Made by a program: the position numbers and the translations under genes. 64,000 nt of DNA, taken from the NCBI RefSeq assembly GCF_024323335.1, contig NC_066583.1, positions 413,552,031-413,616,030 on the forward strand, read 5' to 3'. This stretch comes from Lathyrus oleraceus. Taxonomy: Eukaryota > Streptophyta > Magnoliopsida > Fabales > Fabaceae. The notes beneath the pieces were generated by a model. It ran no database searches. It was given only the letters and a program-made list of their open reading frames with translations, and was not told the DNA's origin. This document shows positions 34,179-45,649 of the stretch, one piece after another; position 1 is the stretch's first letter; each line of letters opens with the position of its first letter.

Positions 34179-35527
34179 TGTTGGTGTAAGCCCCCTAGAG
34201 GCCAATACTTTTGGTACTTGTATCGAATTATTTAAAGGCATTTTCTTTATTATGGTTGATTAATAAAGTCCCTGGAATAGATAGTCTGTTTAATGTATTA
34301 AGTGTGACTTAATCATGAGAACACATTAAACATAAGGACACTATTCTTAAAGTATCCGTAGTCGAGCTTTAATGTGAAGTGGGATAACATTAAAGCATTA
34401 AGACTATTATGCTTGTAGACTGATGATCACATCTCATGGATCATGGATAAAGAGTTATCAAGTCTTAAACATAGGTATGAATATTAGGAGTAATATTTAT
34501 ACCGGATTGACCCGCTATGAGAATACTATATAGAAAGTTATGCAAAGTTTCATAAGTTATTCTCATGGTGATAATAGTGTATACCACTCTTCGACCTGAA
34601 ACCACTATGGATCCTAGATGTAGAGTCGAGTGCTTTATTGCTGATCCAACGTTGTCCGTAACTGGATAACCATAAAGACAGTTAATGGGTACTCCACGAA
34701 GCATGCTAAGGGACATGAGTGTCCTAGATGGAATTTGCCAATCCTGCGTAACAGGATAAATGTCTATGGGCCCAATATTGAACTGGACAAGGGTGACACG
34801 GTCTATACCTTGTGTTCAATATAGACATAAGGGCAAAGGGGTAATTATACACATAATTATTATCACAGGAGGTTTTGTCAGATCACATGACATTTTCGTG
34901 ACTTGGGTAGCAGTGATGTGTTGCTAGATACCGCTCACTGTTTATTATGTTAAATGCGTGATTTAATATAATTGCCAACGCCGCGAAAACCTATAGGGTC
35001 ACACACAAAGGACGGATTGATGAGAGATAGAATAATTAAGGAACATCGTAAGGTACGGTGTACTTAAGTAGAATACGAAATATGGTAAGGTACCAAGTAC
35101 TTAAGTGATTTTGGCATATTATGAGATATAGGCCAAAATGCACTTAAGTGGGCTTTTTGGCTTGAAGCCCACACAAGTGGTTCTATAAATAGAGCTCTTG
35201 TGCAGAAGCTTTGTATGGGAATACAACACAACTGAAGAGTTGGAATTTCGTATCTCTCTCTCACTCAAAGCCTTCATTCATAACAGCTAGCACTGCGATT
35301 GAAGGAATCCGTTTGTATGGACTGAGTAGAGACGTTGTCATCGTTCAACGTTCGTGATCGCCCTGTGGATCTGTATCAAAGGTTTTGATCATTATCAGAG
35401 ATCTGCACCAAAGGTTTGAATCGCCACAAGAGGTAACGATTCTATCCCTGATCATGCCCATTCGTAAGGATCACTAAATGGAGAAATTTTTAAATTCCGC
35501 TGCTCCTTGGATGGCTATTCTCCTACA
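34179..35527 (+). repeat. Inner copia 5' LTR
   Basis: Begins TGTTGGTGTAAGCC and ends ATTCTCCTACA. The TATA box TATAAATA at 35184-35191 is followed by GAGCTCTTGTGC. The primer site follows after one base. Confidence 0.95.
35184..35191 (+). promoter_or_regulatory. TATA box of inner copia 5' LTR
   Basis: TATAAATA inside GGTTCTATAAATAGAGC, with the same sequence in the 3' LTR at 40989-40996. Confidence 0.65.
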
Positions 35528-35528
35528 G

Positions 35529-35540
35529 TGGTATCAGAGC
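35529..35540 (+). promoter_or_regulatory. Inner copia primer binding site (tRNA-iMet)
   Basis: TGGTATCAGAGC one base after the LTR end. Confidence 0.93.
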
Positions 35541-37310
35541 CACTTACGAAACCATGAATCTGATATCTGTTTTTGTTATGTAATAATATGATTAAAACAG
35601 AATGAATCAAAGGTTAAATTGAGATCGATCAAGTTACATATATGTGATATATGTAACCCTGATGCAAAATACATTATATATGATATAGTGTTCTTGTTTC
35701 GTTCATTCAATCCCTCGATGATTGTTTTCCTTTGAGCGATCAATGGTCGTTTGCTTCTTGATCCGACATTAGTATGGTGAAGCAATGACGTGTTGATCAA
35801 TCATACTGAATTAACAATCGAGACGTGTTTGACGGTCTGAAATTGATGCATCAGGGTTAGTGACGGCACAAGGGTTATGTTGTCAGAGAGTTATGTGATT
35901 GGGGTATGACTGCACAAGAGTTGTGCGTTCTAAACACTTTTTGGAACAGTGTTAACCGGTTAACGCGTATGGTTAACCGGTTAACGGAATGCGAAATAAA
36001 TTTTTTTTGAGATTTTTAACAGTGTTAACCGGTTAACGCATATGGTTAACCGGTTAACGCAAGGCGGAAAACAGTTTTCCAAGACATTTTCAAACAGTGT
36101 TAACCGGTTAACACATTTGGTTAACCGGTTAACGCAAGGCAGAAAACAATTTTTCAGATTTCAAAACAGTGTTAACCGGTTAACGCATATGGTTAACCGG
36201 TTAACGCAAGGAAATTTTCACCCATTCGGCTAACTCAGTGCTTTAAAAGTGTCAAGTGTTGATACGAAAAGAGACATCGATTTTAAATGAATTGTTCATT
36301 AAAATGTGATGATCGGTCGTCGAAATTTAATTTGATTTTAATTAATTAAAGGAATTAATTATAATAATTATAAAGTGTTTATTATTGTCTTGTGGTGATC
36401 GGTTATGGCCTTAGTTTTCCTTTTGTTTTGTTTTGGGTTTTTAAAATACGACCTGCGTGTCGTGCCTCTCTCTTAATCTCCCAAATGTAACTTCTTTTCT
36501 CATCTCACTCCCTCGTATGTAAAACGAGTTTCTTTCATGTAATGTAATGGTATGAAGAAAGCAAAGAAGTCAGTGCCAAAAGAGGACAACCTTGAAGATC
36601 TTGCTTGGAGAAGCTTAGATCGTTGTAGGTTAGCTTAGGTTCTCTCATTGGCTTGGGAGAACAATTGCGCTAGGGGCCATAACTGTTTCATTTTGTTTGT
36701 ATGTATGTTGATGCATGTGAATGTATGTTGATGCATGTGAGAGACGGTTTATATGATAAACAAGCCGGTGAGATCAGAAAAATTACAATTCCCTCAAAAC
36801 TAAATATTAAGTTTTAAGCTTTCCAAGTTTTAACACTCATCAAGACTAGTATCGAATAATGTAGGTTTCGCCTACGCGAGGTGCATGTTCTATATTAGTA
36901 AGGTGCGATGGGATAATTGTAATATCCAACTGTTAAAACAATGGGTCAAACTTAACTAAACAAATTATAATAAGATTATATATATGTTTAGAAGCAAGAG
37001 TTGGGAATAATCCATATGATGGATTGGAATAAGGAGTTATTCACCCAATTGAAATTTTCGAGAGTTGTATGAGATACAATTGGAAGGAGTTCCTACCTAA
37101 ATAACCTAGTTTTGTGTAATCCGCCTACGCGGATTTAGAACGAAGTGAAATATGGATCTCGACCCACTAGAAAATCTTCCAACGGGATTTTCTGAATCAG
37201 ATGATGAGGGTCATTTGTTTTGAGTAAAATAGTGGGAGCATGTTTAATTAAAGGCCTAATTAAATATGTCAATGATACTTATATTTTCATTAATCCTTAT
37301 GTAGATTACC
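35541..37310 (+). other. Inner copia long leader
   Basis: No gene. The 1.77-kb leader between primer site and gag is unusually long for a copia element. It contains a palindromic minisatellite at 35951-36205, described separately. Short open frames reading VNRLT repeats are by-products of that minisatellite. Confidence 0.75.
35951..36205. repeat. Palindromic minisatellite, eight copies of GTTAACCGGTTAAC
   Basis: The perfect 14-bp palindrome starts at 35951, 35972, 36024, 36045, 36099, 36120, 36171 and 36192. The copies form four pairs spaced 21 bp within a pair and 72-75 bp between pairs, linked by GCAAGGCAGAAAACAATTTT-like spacers. The same palindrome and spacer recur in the gypsy LTRs at 53672, 53723 and 57901. 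Confidence 0.95.
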
Positions 37311-38576
37311 ATGACAGCAAACACCTCTAATAACATCCTGCGATCAATCCTTGATAAGGAAAAATTGTCTGGGACAAATTTTCTGGATTGGCACCGAAAC
37401 CTGAGGATTATCCTCAAACATGATAAAAAGTTGTATGTCTTGGAGACACTTGTTCCTGAAGAGGAACCTCCTAGCTCTGCACCTAAGGCAGAAAGAGATG
37501 CTTATAAGAAGCATGTCGATGATGCCAATGAAACTGCTTGTCTCATGCTGGCTACCATGAACTCAGAATTGCAAAAGCAACATGAGAACATGTCAGCGTT
37601 CGATATGATCGAACACCTAAAGTTGCTCTATCAAGAGCAAGCAAGGCATGAGAGGTTTGAAGTTTCAAAAGCCCTTTTTCAAAGCAAGTTAGCTGAGGGA
37701 GCCCCTGTAGGTCCCCATGTACTCAAGATGATTGGGTATGTGGAAAACCTTGAGAGATTGGGTTTTCCCCTCGAAAAGGAACTTGCAACTGATTTGATCT
37801 TGCAATCGTTGCCAGATAGTTTCAGTCAATTTGTCCTAAATTTCAATATGATGGATATGGACAAATCTCTTCCTGAACTGCTCGCCATGTTAAGAACTGC
37901 CGAGCAGAATCTGAAGGCAAAAGGGAAGTCCATTCTGATGATCGGAAATGGAAAGAGACAGAACAAAAGGCCCACTAAGCAGAGTGATAAGGGGAAGGGC
38001 AAGGAAGTTGCCAATCCCAGACCCACTGCTGCTTTGAAGCCTAGTGGAGGCATAGCAAAAGAAGGCACCTGCTTCCATTGCGGTAAGACCGGACACTGGA
38101 AGAGGAACTGCCCAAAGTACCTGGAAGATAAGAAGAATGGAGTAGAGACTTCAACTTCAGGTATTTTTGTTATTAATTTATCTACTTCTGCATCATGGGT
38201 ATTAGATACTGGATGCATTTCTCACATTTGTACAAATGTGCAGGAACTAAAAAGGAGTAGAGATTTGGCAAAAGGTGAAGTCGACCTACGAGTTGGCTAT
38301 GGAGCAAAGGTTGCTGCTTTAGCCGTAGGAACTTTTGTATTGACTTTACCTAGTGGTTTAATAATTCAGTTAGAGAACTGTTATTATGTACCTGCAATTA
38401 GCAGGAATATTATTTCCATTGCTTGTTTGGACAAGTTTGGTTTTTCATTTATAATAAAGAACAATTGTTGCTCAATTTATTTGAATGATATATTCTATGC
38501 TACTGCACAAATGAACAATGGACTATATGTCCTTGATCTTGAAATGCCTATTAATAACATTAATACAAAAGGGTGA
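37311..38576 (+). CDS. Inner copia gag with start of protease
   Basis: An open frame of 421 codons starts at 37311 (MTANTSNNILRSILDKEKL). The gag region includes SGTNFLDWHRNLRIILKH and DLILQSLPDSFSQFVLNFNM. A CCHC zinc knuckle CFHCGKTGHWKRNC lies near residue 255. The protease start WVLDTGCISHICTN lies near residue 296, with Cys where plant copia proteases usually have Ser after DTG. The frame continues through the LPSGLIIQLENCYYVPAISRNIISI block and stops at 38576, before the pre-integrase zinc region, which is deleted. It would encode the particle protein. It is similar to gag of TNT-type copia elements; I do not assign a lineage. Confidence 0.88.
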   Translation: MTANTSNNILRSILDKEKLSGTNFLDWHRNLRIILKHDKKLYVLETLVPEEEPPSSAPKAERDAYKKHVDDANETACLMLATMNSELQKQHENMSAFDMIEHLKLLYQEQARHERFEVSKALFQSKLAEGAPVGPHVLKMIGYVENLERLGFPLEKELATDLILQSLPDSFSQFVLNFNMMDMDKSLPELLAMLRTAEQNLKAKGKSILMIGNGKRQNKRPTKQSDKGKGKEVANPRPTAALKPSGGIAKEGTCFHCGKTGHWKRNCPKYLEDKKNGVETSTSGIFVINLSTSASWVLDTGCISHICTNVQELKRSRDLAKGEVDLRVGYGAKVAALAVGTFVLTLPSGLIIQLENCYYVPAISRNIISIACLDKFGFSFIIKNNCCSIYLNDIFYATAQMNNGLYVLDLEMPINNINTKG

Positions 38577-39970
38577 AACCTAACGAGTTAAAACCAACTA
38601 GGTAAGAATATTAAAACTCTTCGATCAGATCGAAATGATGAGTATTTAATCCTAGAGTTTAATGACCATCTGAAAGAGTGTGGGATCCTATCCCAACTTA
38701 CTCCTCCTGGAACATCCCAATGGAAGGGTGTATCTGAGAGAAGAAATCGAACCCTGTTGGACATGGTCCGATCCATGATGAGTCACACCAATCTTCCAAA
38801 CTCCTTTTGAGGACATACACCATTAACATCAGCTTACACACTTAACCGTGTTCCATCCAAAAGGTTGAAAAGACACCATATGAGATATGGAGTGGTAAGA
38901 GACCACATATGTCTTACATGAAGATTTGGGGTTGCGAAGTTTATGTGAAACGACAAATTTCAACTAAGCTTGAGCCTAAATCTGACCAATGCTTATTTGT
39001 GGGGTATCCTAAAGAAACAAGAGGATATTACTTCTACAATCCTTCGGAGGGCAAAGTGTTTGTCGCTCGAACTTGAGTTTTCCTAGAAAGGGATTTTATT
39101 TCCAAAGGAATCAGTGGGAGGAAAGTAGAACTTGAAGAAATTCAAGAATCACAAAGTATCGATACACCTATGGAGGAATTAGAGCAGGAAACACAAGTAG
39201 TTGTGTAAGAGCAACCTGCTCAAATAGAACAAGACCAGCGTAGGTCAGGCAGGATACGTCACCTACCTGAGATATATGGATATCTGATCAAGGTGATGTA
39301 TTACTCATGAATCAAGATGAGCCTGTGACCTACTCATGGAATCTTCGTTTTGATGAAACAGTAAAACTGTATGGATTCATCAAGAACGAAGATGAGACTT
39401 GTGTCTACAAGAAGGTTAGTGGGAGCATGATCGTATTCCTGATATTATATGTAGATGACATATTACTCATTGGAATCGATATCCCTACCCTGCAACAAGT
39501 AAAGTCTTGGTTGGGGAAATGCTTTTCTATGAAGGATCTGGGTGAAGCAGCCTATCAGAATCTATAGAGATAGATCATGATTCCAATCTGGTTATGTGTT
39601 TTGCTTAATTGGTGGCACTGTGAGCTTGAAAAGTTCAACGCATGATGCAGTTGCTGATTCTACAACTGAGGCCGAGTATATTGTTGCCTTAAGTGCAGCA
39701 AAGGAAGCTGTTTGGATCAATAAACTTGGCATAGTCCATAGCATTGTGGATCCCATTGGTCTCTATTATGATGACAATGGTGTTATCGCACAAGCTAAGG
39801 AGCCTAGATCTCACCAACGATCCAAACACATACTTAGGCGTTGTGCGAAAATATGTAAAGTACCTACACTTGACAATGTTGCTGACCCACTGACAAAGCC
39901 TCTTGCGCAGCAGAAGCATGATGGCCATACTAGATCAATGGGCATACGGGGTATGCCTGATTGGCTCTAG
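38577..39970 (+). pseudogene. Inner copia pol remnants (integrase, RT, RNase H)
   Basis: Three separated pieces. 38600-38860 keeps the end of the integrase core (SDRNDEYL, QWKGVSERRNRTLLDMVRSMM) but lacks the zinc-binding HHCC part and first catalytic Asp. 38860-39300 holds the integrase C-terminal region (IWGCEVYVKRQISTKLEPKSDQ, LFVGYPKETRGYYFY) with a frameshift and stops. 39307-39567 keeps the RT box LYVDDILLIG without the N-terminal RT motifs, and 39596-39970 keeps RNase H (STTEAEYIVALSAAKEAVWINKL, DNGVIAQAKEPRSHQRSKHI, VADPLTKPL). Deletions between the pieces remove most of RT. Confidence 0.85.
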
Positions 39971-39974
39971 TGCT

Positions 39975-39984
39975 AGTGGGAGAT
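39975..39984 (+). promoter_or_regulatory. Inner copia polypurine tract
   Basis: AGTGGGAGAT directly before the 3' LTR start at 39985, in the position expected of the plus-strand primer. Confidence 0.7.
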
Positions 39985-41332
39985 TGTTGGTGTAAGCCCC
40001 CTAGAGGCCAATACTTTTGGTACTTGTATCGAATTATTTAAAGGCATTTTCTTTATTATGGTTGATTAATAAAGTCCCTGGAATAGATAGTCCGTTTAAT
40101 GTATTAAGTGTGACTTAATCTGAGAAAACGTTAAACATAAGGACACTATTCTTAAAGTATCCGTAGTCGAGCTTTAATGTGAAGTGGGATAACATTAAAG
40201 CATTAAGACTATTATGCTTGTAGACTGATGATCACATCTCATGGATCATGGATAAAGAGTTATCAAGTCTTAAACATAGGTATGAATATTAGGAGTAATA
40301 TTTATACCGGATTGACCCGCTATGAGAATACTATATAGAAAGTTATGCAAAGTTTCATAAGTTATTCTCATGGTGATAATAGTGTATACCACTCTTCGAC
40401 CTGAAACCACTATGGATCCTAGATGTAGAGTCGAGTGCTTAATTGCTGATCCAACATTGTCCGTAACTGGATAACCATAAAGACAGTTAATGGGTACTCC
40501 ACGAAGCATGCTAAGGGACATGAGTGTCCTAGATGGAATTCGCCAATCCTACGTAACAGGATAAATGTCTATGGGCCCAATATTGAACTGGACAAGGGTG
40601 ACACGGTCTATACCTTGTGTTCAATATAGACATAAGGGCAAAGGGGTAATTATACACATAATTATTATCACAGGAGGTTTTGTCAGATCACATGACATTT
40701 TCGTGACTTGGGTAGCAGTGATGTGTTGCTAGATACCGCTCACTGTTTATTATGTTAAATGCGTGATTTAATATAATTGCCAACGCCGCAAAAACCTATA
40801 GGGTCACACACAAAGGACGGATTGATGAGAGATAGAATAATTAAGGAACATCGTAAGGTACGGTGTACTTAACTAGAATACGAAATATGGTAAGGTACCA
40901 AGTACTTAAGTGATTTTGGCATATTATGAGATATAGGCCAAAATGCACTTAAGTGGGCTTTTTGGCTTGAAGCCCACACAAGTGGTTCTATAAATAGAGC
41001 TCTTGTGCAGAAGCTTTGTATGGGAATACAACACAACTGAAGAGTTGGAATTTCGTATCTCTCTCTCACTCAAAGCCTTCATTCATAACAGCTAGCACTG
41101 CGATTGAAGGAATCTGTTCGTGTGGACTGAGTAGAGACGTTGTCATCGTTCAACGTTCGTGATCGCCCCGTGGATCTGTATCAAAGGTTTTGATCATTAT
41201 CAGAGATCTGCACCAAAGGTTTGAATCGCCACAAGAGGTTACGATTCTATCACCGATCATGCCCATTCGTAAGGATCACTAAATGGAGAAATTTTTAAAT
41301 TCCGCTGCGCCTTGGATGGCTATTCTCCTACA
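39985..41332 (+). repeat. Inner copia 3' LTR
   Basis: Begins TGTTGGTGTAAGCC, ends ATTCTCCTACA, and is followed by the target duplication CTATG. One base shorter than the 5' LTR, with about 20 differences by eye. Confidence 0.95.
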
Positions 41333-41337
41333 CTATG

Positions 41338-44300
41338 AGTGTAATGGATATGGTCATATTAAAACTGAATGTGGGACCTACCTCAAAAAACAAAAGAGAA
41401 GCCTTGTAGCCTCTTGGTCTGATGGAAGTGAAACTGAAGAAGCTACAAATTATGTGAATGCCTTGATAGGAAGATGGGGGTCTGAGGAAGAGTCTATTGA
41501 TGATGAAAGGTCCTTTGAAGAGCTGGACACTACCTACAAAGAGTGGTGCCACAAAAGGGCAGGAGTGTGCAGACAAGCTGAAAGACAGAAGCAAGTGATA
41601 GCTCAGCTGAAAAATGAGAAGAAAGAGTATATGGAAACCATCTCAAAATTGGAAACTGAGGTTGTTTTCTTGAATTCCAAACTAGATGAGATGACTAAGT
41701 ATGTAAAAATTCTTAACGATGGATTTGCCACCCTAGACAAGATTCTCCAGACTGGGCAAATAATTGGAAATAAATCGGGCATAGGATTCAAGGCTGAGTA
41801 CAGTTGCAAATCTAAATCCAAACCTAAGATGTCACATCAAATGTCACAACAGCAGAAAAGGAATCATCAAAGATGGAAATGCCAATACTGTGGAAAATTT
41901 GGCCACCTAAAGCCCTTCTGCTATAATCTATATGGCTATCCTGGTACTGTTCAGTCTCAACACCAATCTAGGTCCAAACATCACAAGACTGTCAGCAGAA
42001 AGCAATGGGCTCTTAAGACAAAAGTCACTAGTCTAATAGCCCACACTTCCCTCAGAGTCTCAGCAAAGGAAGATTGGTATTTTGACAGTGGCTGCTTCAG
42101 ACATATGACCGGGAACAAAAACCTGCTGACTGAACTTCATCCTCATGCCATGAGTTATGTTACCTTTGGTGACGGTGCAAAAGGTGAAATCAAGGGAATG
42201 GGTAGATTGGATTGCCCTGGAGTTCCTGACCTTGATGATGTCCTACTTGTTAAAGGATTAACTGCTAATCTTATAAGCATCAATCAACTATGTGATAAAG
42301 GTCTGAGTGTAAACTTCACAAAAACTGAATGTCTAATTACTAACAAAGAAAATAAAGTAATCATGAAGGGAGTTAGGTCCAAAGACAACTGCTACATGTG
42401 GAGCTCTCAAGAAACTGGATACTCTTCAATGTGTACCTTAGCCAAAGAAGAAGAAGTGAAGATATGGCATTAAAGATTGGGCCATCTGCACCTGAAAGGT
42501 ATGAAGAGAATCATATCAGTAGAAGCAGTTAGAGGGATTCCCAACTTAAAGATTGATGAGGGAAAAATCTGTGGAGAATGTCAGATTGGAAAACAAACAA
42601 GGATGTCACACCAGAAGCTCAGACATGACACAACTACCAAAGTCCTGGAACTACTTCATATGGACTTGATGGGACCCATGCAGGTAGAAAGCCTTGGTGG
42701 GAAGAAATATGCTTATGTAGTGGTGGATGATTTCTCCAGATACACCTGGATCAATTTTATAAGAGAAAAATCTGATGTGTTTGAAGTCTTTAAACAGCTG
42801 TGTCTGAAACTTCAAAGGGAAAAAGAAAGTCCTGTTATCAAAATTATAAGTGATCATGGAAAGGAGTTTGAGAACAACAAATTTGGTGAATTCTGTTCTT
42901 CAGAAGGAATTCATCATGAGTTCTCATCTCCCATCACTCCCCAGCAGAATGGTGTGGTGGAAAGAAAAAATAGGACTCTGCAAGAATCAGCCAGAGCTAT
43001 GATTCATGCTAAGAAGTTACCCTATCACTTTTGGGCTGAAGCCATGAACACAGCCTGCTATGTCCACAACAGAGTGACATTAAAGAAAGGGACTCCCACA
43101 ACTCTCTATGAAGTCTGGAAAGGAAGAAAACCTACAGTAAAATACTTCCATGTTTTTGGTAGCAAATGTTATATCTTAGCTGATCGTGAGCAAAGAAGGA
43201 AGATGGATCCCAAAAGTGATGAAGGAATATTTTTGGGCTATTCAACAAACAGCAGAGCCTACAGGGTCTTCAATTCCAGAACTAATGTGTTGATGGAATC
43301 CATCAATGTAGTGGTTGATGATCAACAGACTGATGTCACAGACGATGTCGAGACATCTCTGAATGATTCTCCAGCTGACTCCTCAGACAAGAATAAGGAA
43401 GAAGAACCACCTCAAGCTGAACCTGAAGATGACAAAATCAACAAGGGACCCTCTATCAGAATTCAGAAGGATCATCCCAAAGACCTTATCATAGGAGACC
43501 CAGATAAAGGAGTCACTACTAGATCAAGAGAAGTAATCTCACATGGCTGCTTTGTGTCTAAGATTGAACCTAGAAATATCAAGGAAGCCTTAACTGATGA
43601 GTTCTGGATCAATGCCATGCAAGAAGAGTTAGGTCAATTCAAAAGGAATGAAGTATGGGAATTGGTTCCTAGACCTGAAGGAGTAAATGTCATAGGTACA
43701 AAGTGGGTATACAAGAATAGATCTGATGAACAAGGGGTTGTTACTAAAAACAAAGCTAGATTGGTAGCTCAAGGACATACTCAAGTTGAAGGAGTTGACT
43801 TTGATGAAACTTTTGCTCCTGTAGCTCGCCTTGAGTCCATTAGATTACTGCTTGGAGTGGCATGTATTCTGAAATTCAAACTATTTCAGATGGATGTAAA
43901 AAGTGCTTTTCGAAATGGCTACCTAAATGAAGAAGTATATGTTGAACAACCTAAAGGCTTCACAGATCCAAATCTTCCAATACACGTGTATAGATTGAAG
44001 AAAGCCCTCTATGGGTTAAAACAAGCTCCCAGGGCTTGGTATGAGAGGCTCACAGTGTTCCTCACTGACAATGGATACAGGAAAGGAGGTATTGACAAAA
44101 CTCTGTTTGTGAAGAATGAAGGAGGAAAGCTCATGGTGGCACAAATATATGTAGATGACATAGTATTTGGTGGAATGTCAGAGCAGATGGTTGAACACTT
44201 TGTTAGACAAATGCAATCTGAGTTTGAGATGAGCCTTGTTGGAGAACTGACTTACTTTCTTGGGCTACAAGTCAAACAGATGGAAGACTCTATCTTTTTA

Positions 44301-45158
44301 TCTCAAAGCATGTATGCCAAGAACATTGTGAAGAAGTTTGGCATGGAGAATGCAAGCCATAAAAGAACTCTTGCTCCTACACATGTAAAAATCTCCAAAG
44401 ATGAAAATGGTGTCAGTGTAGATCAAAGTCTATACAGAAGCATGATAGGCAGTCTGTTATATCTCACAGCAAGCAGACCTGACATTGCATTTGTTGTTGG
44501 TGTGTGTGCTAGATATCAAGCTGAACCAAAAGTCAGTCACATAAACCAAGTAAAGAGAATACTAAAATATGTCAATGGCACCAGTGATTATGGGATGTTA
44601 TATACTCATGGATCTGGATCTATGTTGACTGGATACTGTGATGCAGACTGGGCTGGAAGTGCTGATGATAGGAAGAGCACATCAGGAGGATGTTTCTTCT
44701 TAGGGAACAATCTGATTTCATGGTTCAGCAAGAAACAGAACTGTGTATCCCTATCCACTGCTGAAGCTGAGTACATAGCAGCGGGAAGTAGCTGTTCTCA
44801 ACTGGTCTGGATGAAACAAATATTGTCTGAATACAATGTCACACAAGAAGTCATGACATTATACTGTGATAACCTGAGTGCTATAAATATTTCCAAGAAT
44901 CCTATTCAGTACAGCAGGACAAAGCACATTGATATCAGGCATCACCTCATCAGAGAACTTGTGGAAGAAAAGATCATAGCACTGGAGCATGTTCCTACAG
45001 AGAGGCAATTAGCTGACATATTCACAAAAGCCTTGGATGCCAATCAATTTGAATGTTTAAGAGGAAAATTGGGGATCTGTGTGTATGAGAATCTATATCA
45101 ATCAATGGAGTCTGGGGATAGTTCTCACAAAAAGAGTACGGAATTTTGTGAGGTATGA
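41338..45158 (+). pseudogene. Sire gag end and pol polyprotein, one nonsense codon
   Basis: This continues the gag zinc knuckle (ECNGYGHIKTEC), a coiled-coil-like stretch, a second knuckle-like CQYCGKFGHLKPFC, protease WYFDSGCFRHMTG, and pre-integrase IWH-stop-RLGHLHLKGM. The stop TAA at 42471-42473 replaces a Lys/Arg codon. From 42477 a single 893-codon frame holds the integrase core (VDDFSRYTWINF, SDHGKEFEN, SPITPQQNGVVERKNRTL), RT (WVYKNRSDEQG, FAPVARLESIR, QMDVKSAFRNGYLNEEVY, QIYVDDIVFGG) and RNase H (GYCDADWAGSADDRKSTSGGC, STAEAEYIAAGSSCSQLVWMK, HIDIRHHLIRELV). Apart from the stop and the insertion, no frame break is visible, consistent with the LTR divergence. Confidence 0.93.
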
Positions 45159-45649
45159 TGTAGCAAAAGATGTGATGGGTATAAAGGTTCGTTGAGATTT
45201 ATTTACCTTTGGTCATTTTTGACTAAAAAGGGGGAGAAGTACTTGATATGGAAGTTGGATGTGGTGCACAGGTGCTGATGTTGTAGCAGATGGTGCATAG
45301 GTGCTGATGTTATAGCAGATGTCAGTATGACATTCTGGCTGGTACAGGTGCTGGAGTTTTCAGTAGTTGTTTTTTATGAATGCACAGATTTAGGGGGAGA
45401 AGAAGTACCTTGGTGCATTTGTGTGTCTTACTAGTTGCATCCATAACTAGTAATTCTGATTGTTGCACAGATTAAGGGGGAGGAGAAGTACCCATGTGCA
45501 TGTGTGTATTACTAGTAGCCATAACTAGTAATTATATTTACTTCTGTTGCTGATTAAACTACTGTTATGTGGTTTAACTGCTGATAGTTTGCCTTGTGAA
45601 CAAAAAGGACATATATATGTTTTAGCCAAAATTTGCCAAAGGGGGAGTT
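45159..45649 (+). other. Sire 3' noncoding region and polypurine tract
   Basis: No gene, and no env-like third ORF of the kind present in some Sire elements. Several short AAGGGGGAGAAG-like purine blocks recur (near 45230, 45393, 45475), and the final tract AAAGGGGGAGTT (45638-45649) directly precedes the 3' LTR. The earlier blocks may be secondary polypurine tracts, which Sire-lineage elements are known to carry. Confidence 0.75.

Larger units (their letters stand above)
34179..41332 (+). mobile_element. Inner Ty1/copia element, internally deleted
   Basis: LTRs 34179-35527 (1349 bp) and 39985-41332 (1348 bp) flank a 4.46-kb interior. The perfect 5-bp target duplication CTATG lies at 34174-34178 and 41333-41337. 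The LTRs differ at about 20 positions by eye count, about 1.5 percent. Gag is open, but the pol region has lost most of integrase and RT and carries stops, so it needs proteins from a relative to move. Confidence 0.95.

Noticed and set aside
34465..34716. 83-codon minus-strand frame repeated at 40270-40521
   Set aside because: The duplication only reflects the two LTRs of the inner copia element.
36042..36233. 63-codon frame with repeated VNRLTQG
   Set aside because: It is the palindromic minisatellite translated; no start context or flanking coding signal.
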